Assembly (NCBI RefSeq): GCF_900454835.1
Contig: NZ_UGTM01000002.1
Coordinates: 496,001-560,000, forward strand
Reading direction: 5' to 3'
From: Prevotella denticola
Lineage (GTDB): Bacteria > Bacteroidota > Bacteroidia > Bacteroidales > Bacteroidaceae
DNA length: 64,000 nucleotides
Shown one piece after another: positions 25,926-34,893 of the stretch (position 1 is the stretch's first letter; every line of letters starts with the position of its first letter). The translations under genes and the position numbers were made by a program. The notes under the pieces are model-generated. The model made no database searches and was not told the DNA's origin. It saw nothing but the letters and a program-made list of their open reading frames with translations.

Positions 25926-26275
25926 GCGGCAAAGGTACGAAAATTATGCGGAAAGGCAAGAAGTGTCCCGTGACGAAAGTGTGCAGTCCCCCTCTCCGGT
26001 TCCTTTTGTCTTTTGGCTTTTATGCGGCAGGAACTGCATTCCCTTCGCCCGTACACGCCGCTATGTTCTTTCAGGGGGAAAGCGGAATCTGCCTGTCTGA
26101 AAGGAAACCCTCCTGCATGGGGCGGTTTTCACGACCAGCCTGAAAGGACTGACAGATACAATAATCATCAAAAATATAATAATAATCAAAAAAAAGTTTA
26201 TACCTTTGCCCGGGATATTTTCAAGATATCGTTCACCCCATAAGCTGGAATGATAAAACTAAAGGCTCGTAAAAC
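25926..26275. other. Divergent promoter region between nucleosidase gene and pigment cluster
   Basis: Contains the minus-strand box TACCTTTG (25937-25930) for the nucleosidase gene and the plus-strand box TACCTTTG (26201-26208) for the pigment cluster, giving its first gene a ~65-nt leader. An A-rich stretch precedes the second box. No gene or riboswitch is recognised in the rest. Confidence 0.55.
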
Positions 26276-27004
26276 ATGAAATATGCTTTGATAACCGGTG
26301 CGTCACGCGGAATCGGCCGTGCTGTTGCCTTGCTTCTGGCGGAACAGTATTCGATAATCATCAATTACCGTTCCAATTCAGAATGCGCGCAGGAAGTGAA
26401 ACGGCAGATAGAAGCCCATGGCGGCCATGCCGAGCTTCTGCCTTTTGATGTTGCCGACCCCGGGGCGATAGAGGCTTCGGTCGATGCCTGGGAGGCTGCC
26501 CATCCCGGTGAATTCATCTCCGTTCTGGTGAACAATGCCGGCATCCGCCGGGACAATGTTATGTTTATGATGTCGGAAGACGACTGGCATAGCGTTCTCG
26601 ACACGAATATGAACGGTTTTTTCTACATCACCCGCAGGCTGCTGAAGCACATGATGCCACGGAAGCGTGGTGGCAGAATCATCAATATGGCGTCACTGTC
26701 GGGGCTGAAGGGGATGCCCGGACAGGTCAACTACAGTGCGGCGAAGGCCGCACTGATCGGTGCGACGAAAGCACTGGCACAGGAGGTGGCACCGCGCAAC
26801 ATCACGGTCAATGCCGTCGCTCCGGGGTTCATACAGACCGATATGACCAGGGATCTGCCTGAGGACGAGCTGAAAAGACTCATTCCGGCGGGCCGTTTCG
26901 GCAGACCGGAGGAGGTGGCGGCCGTAGTGGCGTTCCTTGCTTCCGATGCCGCAGCGTATGTCACGGGAGAGGTCATCAGTGTGAACGGCGGACTCTATAC
27001 GTAG
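26276..27004 (+). CDS. fabG: 3-oxoacyl-ACP reductase, pigment-cluster ketoreductase
   Basis: A 242-residue short-chain dehydrogenase. Seen: NADPH-binding GASRGIGRA near residue 8, NNAGI near 85, the catalytic serine before GLKG and YSAAK near 155. Reduces 3-oxoacyl-ACP to 3-hydroxyacyl-ACP. It is the first gene of the aryl-polyene-type cluster and has its own promoter box. Family knowledge: the equivalent in E. coli aryl polyene synthesis is the ketoreductase ApeQ. A role in normal fatty acid synthesis cannot be excluded, but the position favours the polyene pathway. Confidence 0.92.
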   Translation: MKYALITGASRGIGRAVALLLAEQYSIIINYRSNSECAQEVKRQIEAHGGHAELLPFDVADPGAIEASVDAWEAAHPGEFISVLVNNAGIRRDNVMFMMSEDDWHSVLDTNMNGFFYITRRLLKHMMPRKRGGRIINMASLSGLKGMPGQVNYSAAKAALIGATKALAQEVAPRNITVNAVAPGFIQTDMTRDLPEDELKRLIPAGRFGRPEEVAAVVAFLASDAAAYVTGEVISVNGGLYT

Positions 27005-27036
27005 AGGCTGGCAGGGCAACGGCCTTCCCGGTCTCG

Positions 27037-27091
27037 TCTACTTGTCCACATGGCTTGCCTACTTGACCACTCGGCATGTCTACTTGTCCAC
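27037..27091. repeat. Three-copy 21-bp tandem array (CTACTTGTCCAC)
   Basis: Copies of CTACTTGWCCAC begin at 27038, 27059 and 27080. It lies between the ketoreductase and the first ketosynthase gene. No coding role. Confidence 0.75.
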
Positions 27092-27158
27092 TCGTGGACT
27101 TTCAGCAATAGTAAATATAAAAAAACAATAGAAGCAATCCTCTGTCCTGTCAGGGGAG

Positions 27159-27179
27159 TCCTCCTTCCGGAGGAGGTCT
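27159..27179 (+). promoter_or_regulatory. Hairpin that covers a Shine-Dalgarno-like site
   Basis: TCCTCC (27159-27164) pairs with GGAGGA (27169-27174) over a TTCC loop; the GGAGGAGG stretch ends 12 bp before ATG 27189 of the ketosynthase gene. A following TCTTTT run would also let it act as a weak attenuator. Confidence 0.45.
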
Positions 27180-27188
27180 TTTAATACA

Positions 27189-28418
27189 ATGGAAAGAAGA
27201 GCAGTTATTACCGGAATGGGAATATGGTCGTGTCTCGGTACTGACCTTGACACTGTAAAGGAGTCGTTATACGAGGGAAAGTCGGGCATTGGCCTTCAGA
27301 AGGAACGCCTTGCCTATGGCTATCGTTCGGCTCTGACGGGTATCGTTGAAGAGCCTGTCATCACAAAGAAGATGCTCGACCGCCACACACGTGCCGGAAT
27401 GTCAGAAGAGGCGCGTTATGCCTATATGTCGAGTCTGCAGGCTTTCGCACAGGCAGGCGTCACCGATGACTATCTCCGTGAGAACGAGGTGGGCTGTATC
27501 TTCGGCAACGACTCCTCTGCCCAGCCGGTCATCGAGGCTTCAAAGATCATGGACGAGAAGCACGATTCGGCCATGCTGGGCTATGGGCTCATCTTCCAGT
27601 CGATGAACTCTACGGTGAACATGAACCTCAGCACCATCTTCCATCTGCGCGGAGTAAACTTCACCGTCAGTTCGGCCTGTGCCAGCGGCAGCCATTCCAT
27701 CGGTCTGGCCTTTATGATGATCCGGCAGGGACTGCAGGACATGGTGCTTTGCGGTGGTGCCCAGGAAACGAATTACTATTCGATGGCCTCGTTCGATGCG
27801 CTCGGTGCTTTCTCTGTCCGCATGGATGAACCGGCGAAGGCGAGTCGTCCGTTCGACAGAGACCGTGACGGTCTCATACCGAGCGGCGGTGCTGCCTCAC
27901 TGGTCCTGGAGGACTACGGTCATGCAAAGGCCCGCGGGGCGAACATCCTTGCCGAGGTGGTAGGTTACGGCTTCTCGAGCAATGGCGGCGGCATCAGCCA
28001 GCCTTCCGATGAGGGGTGCGTGATCGCCATGAGCCGTGCGCTGGATGCGGCAGGGATGAAGGCTGACGACATCGACTATATCAATGCCCATGCCACGAGT
28101 ACGCATCAGGGAGATATGTATGAGGCGATCGCCCTGAACCGTATGTTTGAGGGGAAGCATGCCCTGATCTCCTCTACCAAGGGCATGACAGGCCATGAGT
28201 GCTGGATGGCGGGGGCGTCGGAAGCGGTGTACAGCACGCTGATGATGCAGCACGGCTTCGTTGCGCCCAACATCAACTTTGAGCATCCTGACGAGTATTC
28301 TGAGAAACTGAACCTTGCCACGGCAACCGTTGACACGGAGGTCGACACCGTGCTGAGCAATTCTTTCGGCTTCGGCGGTACCAACTCCGCCCTGGTCATC
28401 AGGAAGTTCCGGGAGTAG
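27189..28418 (+). CDS. Beta-ketoacyl-ACP synthase (FabF-like)
   Basis: A 409-residue ketosynthase with an intact catalytic triad: Cys about 164 in SSACASGS, His about 301 in NAHATSTHQGD and His about 336 in GMTGHECWMAG. It condenses malonyl-ACP with acyl-ACP. Among the three ketosynthases of the cluster this one has no extra C-terminal half and is the closest to FabF/FabB. It may perform first condensation or make the lipid part, while the two fused ones extend the polyene. It starts the main run of co-directional genes. Confidence 0.92.
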   Translation: MERRAVITGMGIWSCLGTDLDTVKESLYEGKSGIGLQKERLAYGYRSALTGIVEEPVITKKMLDRHTRAGMSEEARYAYMSSLQAFAQAGVTDDYLRENEVGCIFGNDSSAQPVIEASKIMDEKHDSAMLGYGLIFQSMNSTVNMNLSTIFHLRGVNFTVSSACASGSHSIGLAFMMIRQGLQDMVLCGGAQETNYYSMASFDALGAFSVRMDEPAKASRPFDRDRDGLIPSGGAASLVLEDYGHAKARGANILAEVVGYGFSSNGGGISQPSDEGCVIAMSRALDAAGMKADDIDYINAHATSTHQGDMYEAIALNRMFEGKHALISSTKGMTGHECWMAGASEAVYSTLMMQHGFVAPNINFEHPDEYSEKLNLATATVDTEVDTVLSNSFGFGGTNSALVIRKFRE

Positions 28419-28491
28419 CCGGGACGGGACCGTTCAAACCTGTTGGATGGAATCTGAGTACATTTGATTATTTACTTATATTTTACCTGTT

Positions 28492-29055
28492 ATGAAACGA
28501 ATCGTATTATTGCTGTCTTTTGTAGTATGCTGTGTCATGAGTCTTTTTGCCAAGGCCGATGTAACATTGAAGAGCGGATCGCTTGCAAAGCTGAAAACCT
28601 CGAAGGAAAAGGTCTACGTCGTGTGGGATTACAGCCACGCCACGCTGGAAGGGAAGGATGTGAAGTCTTTTCTGAAAGAGAAAGGTGCAGAGTGGGAACG
28701 TGACTACAAGGCGGAGCTTGAACGTGCGGAGGCGAACTTCATGGAGCGTTTCAATGACAAGACGAAGAGCGTGACCGTTACGGACAAGAAGAGTGAAGCC
28801 GACTACACGATCGTCGTTCATGTGAAAGATTTCCATTATGGCAGCACCGGCGCCTCTGTCCTCATCGGTTTCGGCGCAGGCGATGCGCACATGAATGCGC
28901 TGATGGACTTCTACGAGAAGAACGTGAAGCGTCCTTTTGCCGTGATTGACGTTGACGGTGTCGCAGGAGCAGGTTACGGCAATGAGAAGCGCCGTGTCGA
29001 AACATACCGTGAACTGGCCGAGCAGGTGGTGAAGCTGATTAAGAAGGCCAGATAA
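28492..29055 (+). CDS. Secreted hypothetical protein in pigment cluster
   Basis: A 187-residue protein with a signal peptide (MKRIVLLLSFVVCCVMSLFA) and no lipobox. The mature part is polar, with mixed alpha/beta character and a basic tail; the middle segment YTIVVHVKDFHYG resembles DUF4136/DUF4410-like periplasmic proteins, but I cannot assign it. Placed 73 bp after the ketosynthase and followed by another secreted protein, so a periplasmic role for the cluster product is possible. Confidence 0.75.
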   Translation: MKRIVLLLSFVVCCVMSLFAKADVTLKSGSLAKLKTSKEKVYVVWDYSHATLEGKDVKSFLKEKGAEWERDYKAELERAEANFMERFNDKTKSVTVTDKKSEADYTIVVHVKDFHYGSTGASVLIGFGAGDAHMNALMDFYEKNVKRPFAVIDVDGVAGAGYGNEKRRVETYRELAEQVVKLIKKAR

Positions 29056-29111
29056 GGACAGGATCTGTTTCCTGGACCTGTCATGGCCGGTATGATTAAA
29101 GCAGAATTGAG

Positions 29112-29609
29112 ATGAAGAAACTTGTATTGTTGCTGTTCACACTGATATGCTCGCTCTCGACGATGGCGCAGAAGCTGGAGCAAGGTTCTTTTGCCGTGTT
29201 GAACGGTGTGAAACTGGTAAACACGGAAATGGAGTTCGTTTCTGTTCATGGAATGTCCGAAGCGGATTTCAGCGAATATGAGAAAGACTGGAAGGAAGAC
29301 AAGCCGCAGATAGTGGACTTCTTCATCACCAGGGCTAACATCCCCCTTGAAGGTCTGGTTATCTTAGGCAGTTTCCCAAAAGCGGCGTATACGCTGAAGG
29401 TGACTGTCAACGCCATCAGTGAAAAGGGCAACTATGACTGCGATGTGACTTTGCTGGATGCCGGCAGGTCTGTTCTGGCCCGGCTCTCCGGCGTATGTGC
29501 GAAAGGCGGAACGTGGGGGACCAAACTCAACCTGATAAAGGACGGTGCCCGGCATACGGGAAAGAAACTCGGAGAGACACTGAGAGCCGAAATAAAAAAG
29601 GCGAAGTAA
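29112..29609 (+). CDS. Secreted hypothetical protein in pigment cluster
   Basis: A 165-residue protein with a signal peptide ending at STMAQ. No known domain is recognised. The strand-rich middle (AAYTLKVTVNAISEKGNYD) suggests a beta-sandwich. It shares its basic C-terminal helix (EIKKAK) with the upstream secreted protein (LIKKAR), so the pair may be distant paralogs. Nine bp separate it from the methyltransferase gene, so it is in the same operon. Confidence 0.75.
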   Translation: MKKLVLLLFTLICSLSTMAQKLEQGSFAVLNGVKLVNTEMEFVSVHGMSEADFSEYEKDWKEDKPQIVDFFITRANIPLEGLVILGSFPKAAYTLKVTVNAISEKGNYDCDVTLLDAGRSVLARLSGVCAKGGTWGTKLNLIKDGARHTGKKLGETLRAEIKKAK

Positions 29610-29618
29610 TCAGCACGC

Positions 29619-30713
29619 ATGAATCTATTTCAATCAGAAAGTGACAGATATACGCAGGAGCAGCTGTCAGCCCGTGAGGCGCAACGCCTTGCCGAGTATA
29701 TAGCATGGGGTCCTGTGATCTTCCAGGTGTCGCGCCTGATGGTGAAGTGGGGCATCCTGGATGCGCTGCGTGACAGCCAGGAAGGGCTGACGCTGGATGA
29801 ACTAAAGGAGCAGACGCGGCTTTCGGAATACGCATTGAAGGTCCTGCTCGAGGCTTCGCTGAGTGCCGGAACGGTGCTGGTGGACAGAACGACCGACCGT
29901 TATACGGTTTCCAAGACCGGGTGGTTCCTGCTCAACGACCCGGCCACACGGGTGAACATTGATTTCAACCATGATGTCAACTATCGGGGTATGTTCTATC
30001 TTGACGAGGCACTCAAGGAAGGCAAGCCGGCCGGATTGAAGACGCTTGGCGACTGGCCTACCATCTATGAGGGGCTGTCGCAGCTTGACAGGCAGGTGCA
30101 GGACAGCTGGTTCGGCTTTGACCATTTCTACAGCGACCATTCCTTTGACAAGGCCTTGGAGATAGTCTTCGGCAGACATCCCGTACAGCTGATGGATGTA
30201 GGCGGCAATACAGGCCGTTTTGCCTTGCGCTGTGTGGACTATGACCCGGAGGTCAACGTCACGATTGTCGACCTGCCGGGCCAGATCGGGATGATGAAGA
30301 AGAACATTGCCGGCGAGAAAGGGGCGGAACGCATCGGCGGATTCCCGACGGACATCCTTGACGAGCGTAACCGGTTGCCGGAGGGCGAGTGGGATGCCAT
30401 CTGGATGAGCCAGTTCCTGGACTGCTTCTCGGAAGACGAAATCTGCAGTATCCTCTCTCGCACAGCCGGGGTGATGACCGCTGATACCACCTTGTATATA
30501 ATGGAGACCTTCTGGGACCGGCAGAAGTATGAGCCGGCCTCCCTGTGTCTGACGATGACGAGCGTCTATTTCACGGTCATGGCAAACGGAAACAGCAAGA
30601 TGTATCACTCGGACGACATGATCAGACTGATCGGCCGTGCCGGTCTTGATGTGGTTGGCATCCACGACGGAATAGGACAGGGACACACCATCCTGGAAGT
30701 GAAACGGAAATAA
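29619..30713 (+). CDS. SAM-dependent methyltransferase (O-methyltransferase type)
   Basis: A 364-residue protein. The N-terminal ~110 residues form a winged-helix dimerisation domain (LDELKEQTRLSEYALKVLLE); SAM motif I LMDVGGNTGRFALRC lies near residue 190, followed by DLPGQIGMMKKN and an acidic WMSQFLDCFSED region. Family knowledge: plant-type O-methyltransferases and polyketide tailoring enzymes. Inference: methylates the aryl head group or its precursor. It gives SAH, the substrate of the nucleosidase encoded 4 kb away. Confidence 0.88.
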   Translation: MNLFQSESDRYTQEQLSAREAQRLAEYIAWGPVIFQVSRLMVKWGILDALRDSQEGLTLDELKEQTRLSEYALKVLLEASLSAGTVLVDRTTDRYTVSKTGWFLLNDPATRVNIDFNHDVNYRGMFYLDEALKEGKPAGLKTLGDWPTIYEGLSQLDRQVQDSWFGFDHFYSDHSFDKALEIVFGRHPVQLMDVGGNTGRFALRCVDYDPEVNVTIVDLPGQIGMMKKNIAGEKGAERIGGFPTDILDERNRLPEGEWDAIWMSQFLDCFSEDEICSILSRTAGVMTADTTLYIMETFWDRQKYEPASLCLTMTSVYFTVMANGNSKMYHSDDMIRLIGRAGLDVVGIHDGIGQGHTILEVKRK

Positions 30714-30736
30714 AACATCAGTCGAATAACATAAAA

Positions 30737-30979
30737 ATGGAAAGAAAAGAAATTGAAGAAAAAGTAAGAAACTTCCTCATTGAGGATCTGGAGATTGACG
30801 AAGAGAACATCGCGCCGGAGGCAAAGCTGAAGGACGACCTCGGCATTGACAGTCTGGACTTTGTGGACATCGTCGTCATTGTCGAGAAGAACTTCGGCTT
30901 TAAGATCAAGCCGGAGGAGATGCAGGGAGTGGTTACTTTGTCACAGTTCTGCGATTATATCGAAAGCAAGGTTGGCTAA
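30737..30979 (+). CDS. Acyl carrier protein 1
   Basis: Eighty residues, acidic, four-helix ACP. The phosphopantetheine attachment site is Ser about 39 in LGIDSLDFVDI. It carries the growing chain in the polyene pathway. The following acyltransferase gene overlaps its last codons. Confidence 0.95.
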   Translation: MERKEIEEKVRNFLIEDLEIDEENIAPEAKLKDDLGIDSLDFVDIVVIVEKNFGFKIKPEEMQGVVTLSQFCDYIESKVG

Positions 30980-31841
30980 CACGACGTACGGCAGTGGCTG
31001 GATGCACCGGGCGTTGATACAGTCGCTGCGCTGGCTGGATGTGCGGATGGTCTATCTGGTCACCTCCCTCTTCGTGATACCGGTCTGCCTGCTGCTGAAT
31101 ACCAATCACAGCCGGACATCCGCCTACGCCTTCTACCGTCACCGGCTGGGATACGGAAAGTTGCGTGCGGCATGGAGCGTTTACCTGAACCATTGTGTGT
31201 TCAGCTGGGTCGTGGTCGACCGGTTTGCCGTCTTTGCAGGCAAGCACTTCAGGCTGGAGACGGAGGGGGAGGAGTATTTCCGCCGGCTGGAGGCGGAACC
31301 GGGAGGTTTCCTGGTCTTCAGTTCTCATATCGGCTGCTACGAGGTGGCTGGCTATTCCCTCACATCAAAGACAAAGCGGTTCAATGCTTTGGTCTTCGGG
31401 GGAGAGAAAGCCACGGTAATGGCCGGGCGACAGAAGGTCCTTGGGCACCATAACATCCGTATGATACCTGTCAAGGACGACATGAGCCACCTCTTTCTGG
31501 TGAACAAGGCACTTGATGACAGTGAGATCGTTAGTATGCCTGCCGACCGCATCATCGGCTCTGCCAAGACGGTGACGGCACGTTTCCTGGGTGCTGATGC
31601 CCGTTTCCCGGCAGGTCCGTTTTCCGTGGCGGCGATGAAAGGCCTGGATGTCCTTGCCGTCAACGTCATGAAGACATCGGCCCGAGGCTACAAGGTGTAT
31701 GTGGCACGCCTCTCCTACGACAGACGTGCCCCCCGCAGACAGCAGATGCAGCAGCTGGCAGACAGTTACGTGAAGGAACTTGAACGCAGAGTGCGCCAGT
31801 ATCCTTTGCAATGGTTTAACTTCCATGACTTCTGGTCATGA
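30972..31841 (+). CDS. LpxL/HtrB-like acyltransferase
   Basis: About 289 residues from TTG 30972, a start chosen because it keeps the conserved aromatic-glycine N-terminus (YGSGWMHR) and overlaps the ACP stop; ATG 31002 is the next option. A hydrophobic segment (MVYLVTSLFVIPVCLLL) near residue 30 anchors it to the membrane. The catalytic HxxxxE motif is SSHIGCYEV. Family knowledge: lipid A late acyltransferases transfer acyl groups from ACP to lipids. Inference: it transfers an ACP-bound acyl or polyene chain to the lipid part. Confidence 0.85.
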   Translation: MANTTYGSGWMHRALIQSLRWLDVRMVYLVTSLFVIPVCLLLNTNHSRTSAYAFYRHRLGYGKLRAAWSVYLNHCVFSWVVVDRFAVFAGKHFRLETEGEEYFRRLEAEPGGFLVFSSHIGCYEVAGYSLTSKTKRFNALVFGGEKATVMAGRQKVLGHHNIRMIPVKDDMSHLFLVNKALDDSEIVSMPADRIIGSAKTVTARFLGADARFPAGPFSVAAMKGLDVLAVNVMKTSARGYKVYVARLSYDRRAPRRQQMQQLADSYVKELERRVRQYPLQWFNFHDFWS

Positions 31842-31848
31842 TCAGTCG

Positions 31849-32328
31849 ATGGTTGGCAAGATGGTGAATTTTGATGTGGAGAACCCTTCCGAAGATGCGC
31901 TCCGTTCGATAGACGTACACGAACTGCTGCCGCAGCAGGAGCCTTTTGTCATGATCGGCACTCTCGTACACTTCGACAGGAAGCTGACGGTTACCGAGAC
32001 CGTGGTGCGGGAAGGTAACATTTTCGTAGACGGGAGATGCTTCTCCGCTTCCGGCCTGATGGAGAACATTGCACAGACCTGTGCAGCCCGCATCGGGTAT
32101 GTCAACAGATACATCCTGAAAAAGGCCGTCCAGCTGGGCTTCATCGGTGCTGTACGCAACTTTGAAGTCATGGAGCTGCCCTGTGTCGGAGACACCATTA
32201 CCACACGTGTGGAGGTGAAGGAAGAAGTGTTCGGCATGACGCTGGCAGAGGCGGTCGTCACCTGCGGCGGGAAAGTGCTGGTCACATCCGAGATGAAGAT
32301 TGCCGTCAAAGAACAGGAAGACGCTTAG
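31849..32328 (+). CDS. Hotdog dehydratase subunit, ApeP-like (keeps Glu, lacks His)
   Basis: About 159 residues from ATG 31849. The hotdog fold is seen from LLPQQEPFVMIG to the helix GLMENIAQTCAARIG, where the glutamate of the FabZ/FabA helix is kept. The usual HFPG histidine is missing (segment VDGRCFSASG). Family knowledge: the E. coli ApeI and ApeP dehydratases form a hetero-complex. Inference: this is the Glu-bearing partner of the His-bearing protein at 38100-38498. It starts 7 bp after the acyltransferase. Confidence 0.85.
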   Translation: MVGKMVNFDVENPSEDALRSIDVHELLPQQEPFVMIGTLVHFDRKLTVTETVVREGNIFVDGRCFSASGLMENIAQTCAARIGYVNRYILKKAVQLGFIGAVRNFEVMELPCVGDTITTRVEVKEEVFGMTLAEAVVTCGGKVLVTSEMKIAVKEQEDA

Positions 32329-32331
32329 AAA

Positions 32332-32784
32332 ATGACGAAATCCGGTATTGAAATGGAAGAATTAAGAGCATCCAAAGAGTTTGCCGTCCGCTTCAGTGAG
32401 GTTGATTCCATGAATGTCGTATGGCATGGTTCCTATCCTCTTTACTTTGAAGATGCGCGGGAAGCCTTCGGGAAGAAATATGGACTGGAGTACACGGGCT
32501 TCTTCGACCACGGCTATTTCGCTCCTCTGGTCGACCTCTCGTTCCACTATAAGAAGCCTGTCAGGTATGGCATGAGGCCACGCATCGACATCCTCTACCG
32601 TCCTACGGAGGCAGCCAAGATTGTCTTCGATTATGAGATACATGATACGGCGGATGACAGCCTGATGGCGACGGGCCATTCCGTACAGGTGTTCATGGAC
32701 CTTGACTATCAGCTGGTATGGGACAATCCCCCCTTCTACCAGCAGTGGAAGGAACGTTGGGGACAGGTGAAGACGAAGGAATGA
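32332..32784 (+). CDS. 4-hydroxybenzoyl-CoA thioesterase family protein
   Basis: A 150-residue hotdog protein. The family signature is clear: RFSEVDSMNVVWHGSYPLYF, with the catalytic aspartate in SEVD and the tyrosine-bearing helix. Starts at ATG 32332; MEELRA at 32353 is an alternative. Inference: releases or edits acyl-ACP intermediates (ApeK-like thioesterase). It begins 3 bp after the dehydratase gene. Confidence 0.9.
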   Translation: MTKSGIEMEELRASKEFAVRFSEVDSMNVVWHGSYPLYFEDAREAFGKKYGLEYTGFFDHGYFAPLVDLSFHYKKPVRYGMRPRIDILYRPTEAAKIVFDYEIHDTADDSLMATGHSVQVFMDLDYQLVWDNPPFYQQWKERWGQVKTKE

Positions 32785-32809
32785 GTGGCGGGGGAGATCT
32801 GCAGAAAAG

Positions 32810-34543
32810 ATGGTTTATGTATTAGCTGACAACATCATTTCCCCTCTGGGCGATACGTCAGAGGACAATTATCGGGCGATAAAGGCCGGTAGGTCGGGCC
32901 TGCGTGCCTATGCCCCGATGACCGATGGCATCCCTGATGGCTTTACGGCCTCCCTGTTGCCGGATGACTTTGAAGAGCTGGTCTGCCGTTCTGCAGGCAA
33001 GGCCATTGATGCGGCGGGGATTGACGTGTCGGATCAGCGCTCGGTGTTCATCCTGAGTTCTACCAAAGGTGCAATAGAGCAATTAGGGAAGACTGCGGAT
33101 GAAGACCTGTATCTGGGCAGGACGGCACAGCGGATCTCCGTCCGGCTGGGCTTCAGGACCCCTCCTGTTGCAGTATGCAATGCGTGCATTTCCGGTTCGG
33201 CCGCGATGATCTTGGCCTGCAGATTGCTGCAGTCGGGGGTTTATGACCATGCCGTCGTATGCGGCGCCGACTGTCCCGGACGTTTCATCATCTCAGGATT
33301 CCAATCGCTGAACGCCATGTCGGCTGAGGCTTGCCGTCCTTTCGATATAGAACGTCAGGGAATGAATTTAGGTGCAGCAGCTGCAACGGTGGTACTGGGC
33401 AGTCGTCTTTCTCCCGGCTGGCGGAGCAGCGGCAGGGCAGACGAACGGATATGGCAGATAGGACACGGGTACATAAGGAATGATGCCTTTCATATCAGTA
33501 CGCCGTCGAAGACGGCCGACGGGCTGACCGCCGCATTGCAGCAGACATTGGAAGAAGTCGGCAAGGAGGACATCGCCTTTGTCAATGCCCATGGAACGGC
33601 CACGCTTTTTAACGACCAGATGGAGGCTGTCGCCCTCCGGAAGGCCGGTCTTTCCGACCTGCCTGTCAACGCATTGAAAGGCTATATCGGACATACACTG
33701 GGTGCCGCAGGTATTTTTGAAACGATTCTCGGGATGAAGTCCGTTGATGACCATACCGTTTTAGGCACCCGGGGATACCGGGAGGCCGGGGTGTCAGGTA
33801 AAGTGCTGATGACCCAGGAACATCGTCCGACGGACAGGCATTCCTTTCTGAAGATGCTCTCCGGCTTCGGCGGCTGTAATGCGACACTTTATGCAAGATC
33901 CGCAGCGGTCCGCAGTAACAGTCCCGATGAAAGAGGAGAGGCGGCCGCCCATACGGTTCCGGAACTCAGGAAGCTGCATTCTGTACACATCACTCCTGAC
34001 GGCGCATGGGTTGACGGCGAAGCCTTTCCTGTTAATGCCGGACAGGAGGGGAACAGTCTGCTTACAGCTGTATATAAACAGATGGGAGGTGATTATCCGA
34101 AGTATTACAAGATGGATGGCCTGTGCCGGTTGGGATTCATCGCATCAGAGCTGTTGCTGCGGGCGGAGCAGACAGGAGGAACACTTCCCGGCGGACTCGA
34201 CCGGAGCAGGGCGGTCGTGCTTTTCAACCGCTCCTCCTCTGTCGCTTCTGATAAGCGTTACTTGTCGTCGATAGCCGACAAGGACAATTATTTCCCGAGC
34301 CCGTCCGTCTTCGTATATACATTACCGAACATCGTAGCAGGTGAGATTGCCATCCGCAACGGATATCATGGAGAGACCTCCTTCTACATCCTTCCGGAAA
34401 AGGACGAACAGCAGATGGAAACGCTGATGCGGACCGCCTTCATGGACAGGCAGACGACAAGTCTGCTGGCGGGATGGATTGATTATGAGGATTGCGGACA
34501 TTTCGAGGCCGACCTGTATACGGTATACATTAACAAGGTATAA
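32810..34543 (+). CDS. Ketosynthase fused to a chain-length-factor-like half
   Basis: A 577-residue protein. Residues 1-370 are a ketosynthase with Cys about 126 (NACISGSAAM), His about 261 (NAHGTATLFND) and His about 295 (GYIGHTLGAAG). Residues ~390-577 form a second, shorter ketosynthase-like domain with the segment SPSVFVYTLPNIVAGEIAI but without cysteine or histidines, like the PF13723 (ketoacyl-synt_2) proteins that act as chain-length factors in aryl polyene systems. Usually these are separate genes. Inference: one chain supplies both KS and CLF. Confidence 0.88.
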   Translation: MVYVLADNIISPLGDTSEDNYRAIKAGRSGLRAYAPMTDGIPDGFTASLLPDDFEELVCRSAGKAIDAAGIDVSDQRSVFILSSTKGAIEQLGKTADEDLYLGRTAQRISVRLGFRTPPVAVCNACISGSAAMILACRLLQSGVYDHAVVCGADCPGRFIISGFQSLNAMSAEACRPFDIERQGMNLGAAAATVVLGSRLSPGWRSSGRADERIWQIGHGYIRNDAFHISTPSKTADGLTAALQQTLEEVGKEDIAFVNAHGTATLFNDQMEAVALRKAGLSDLPVNALKGYIGHTLGAAGIFETILGMKSVDDHTVLGTRGYREAGVSGKVLMTQEHRPTDRHSFLKMLSGFGGCNATLYARSAAVRSNSPDERGEAAAHTVPELRKLHSVHITPDGAWVDGEAFPVNAGQEGNSLLTAVYKQMGGDYPKYYKMDGLCRLGFIASELLLRAEQTGGTLPGGLDRSRAVVLFNRSSSVASDKRYLSSIADKDNYFPSPSVFVYTLPNIVAGEIAIRNGYHGETSFYILPEKDEQQMETLMRTAFMDRQTTSLLAGWIDYEDCGHFEADLYTVYINKV

Positions 34544-34593
34544 CAAAGGGAAAAAGAACAGAAAAATCATATCATAATAAAATAGATACTGCA

Positions 34594-34851
34594 ATGGACG
34601 AGTTAATAAGAGAACTGAAGGATGAAATCATAGAGGCATTGAACCTCGAGGAAATGACGGCTGACGACATTGATGAAAATGAACCTCTCTTCGGCGAAGG
34701 CCTGGGGCTGGACTCCATCGATGCCTTGGAGCTGATTGTCCTTCTGGAAAAGAAGTACGGTATCAAGCTGGCCGATCCTGCCGAAGGGAAGAAGATCTTC
34801 ACGAATGTGGCCGCCATCGCCGATTATGTCAGCAAGAACAGAAAGAAATAA
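34594..34851 (+). CDS. Acyl carrier protein 2
   Basis: Eighty-five residues; attachment serine about 41 in GLGLDSIDALEL. The long acidic N-terminus (ADDIDENEPLFGEG) is typical of ACPs in aryl-polyene and flexirubin clusters. It lies between the two fused ketosynthases, so it is likely the carrier they use. Confidence 0.95.
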   Translation: MDELIRELKDEIIEALNLEEMTADDIDENEPLFGEGLGLDSIDALELIVLLEKKYGIKLADPAEGKKIFTNVAAIADYVSKNRKK

Positions 34852-34893
34852 TCACACGTCCTGGGAACAGGTGTGAACGGACAGACAGACAAG

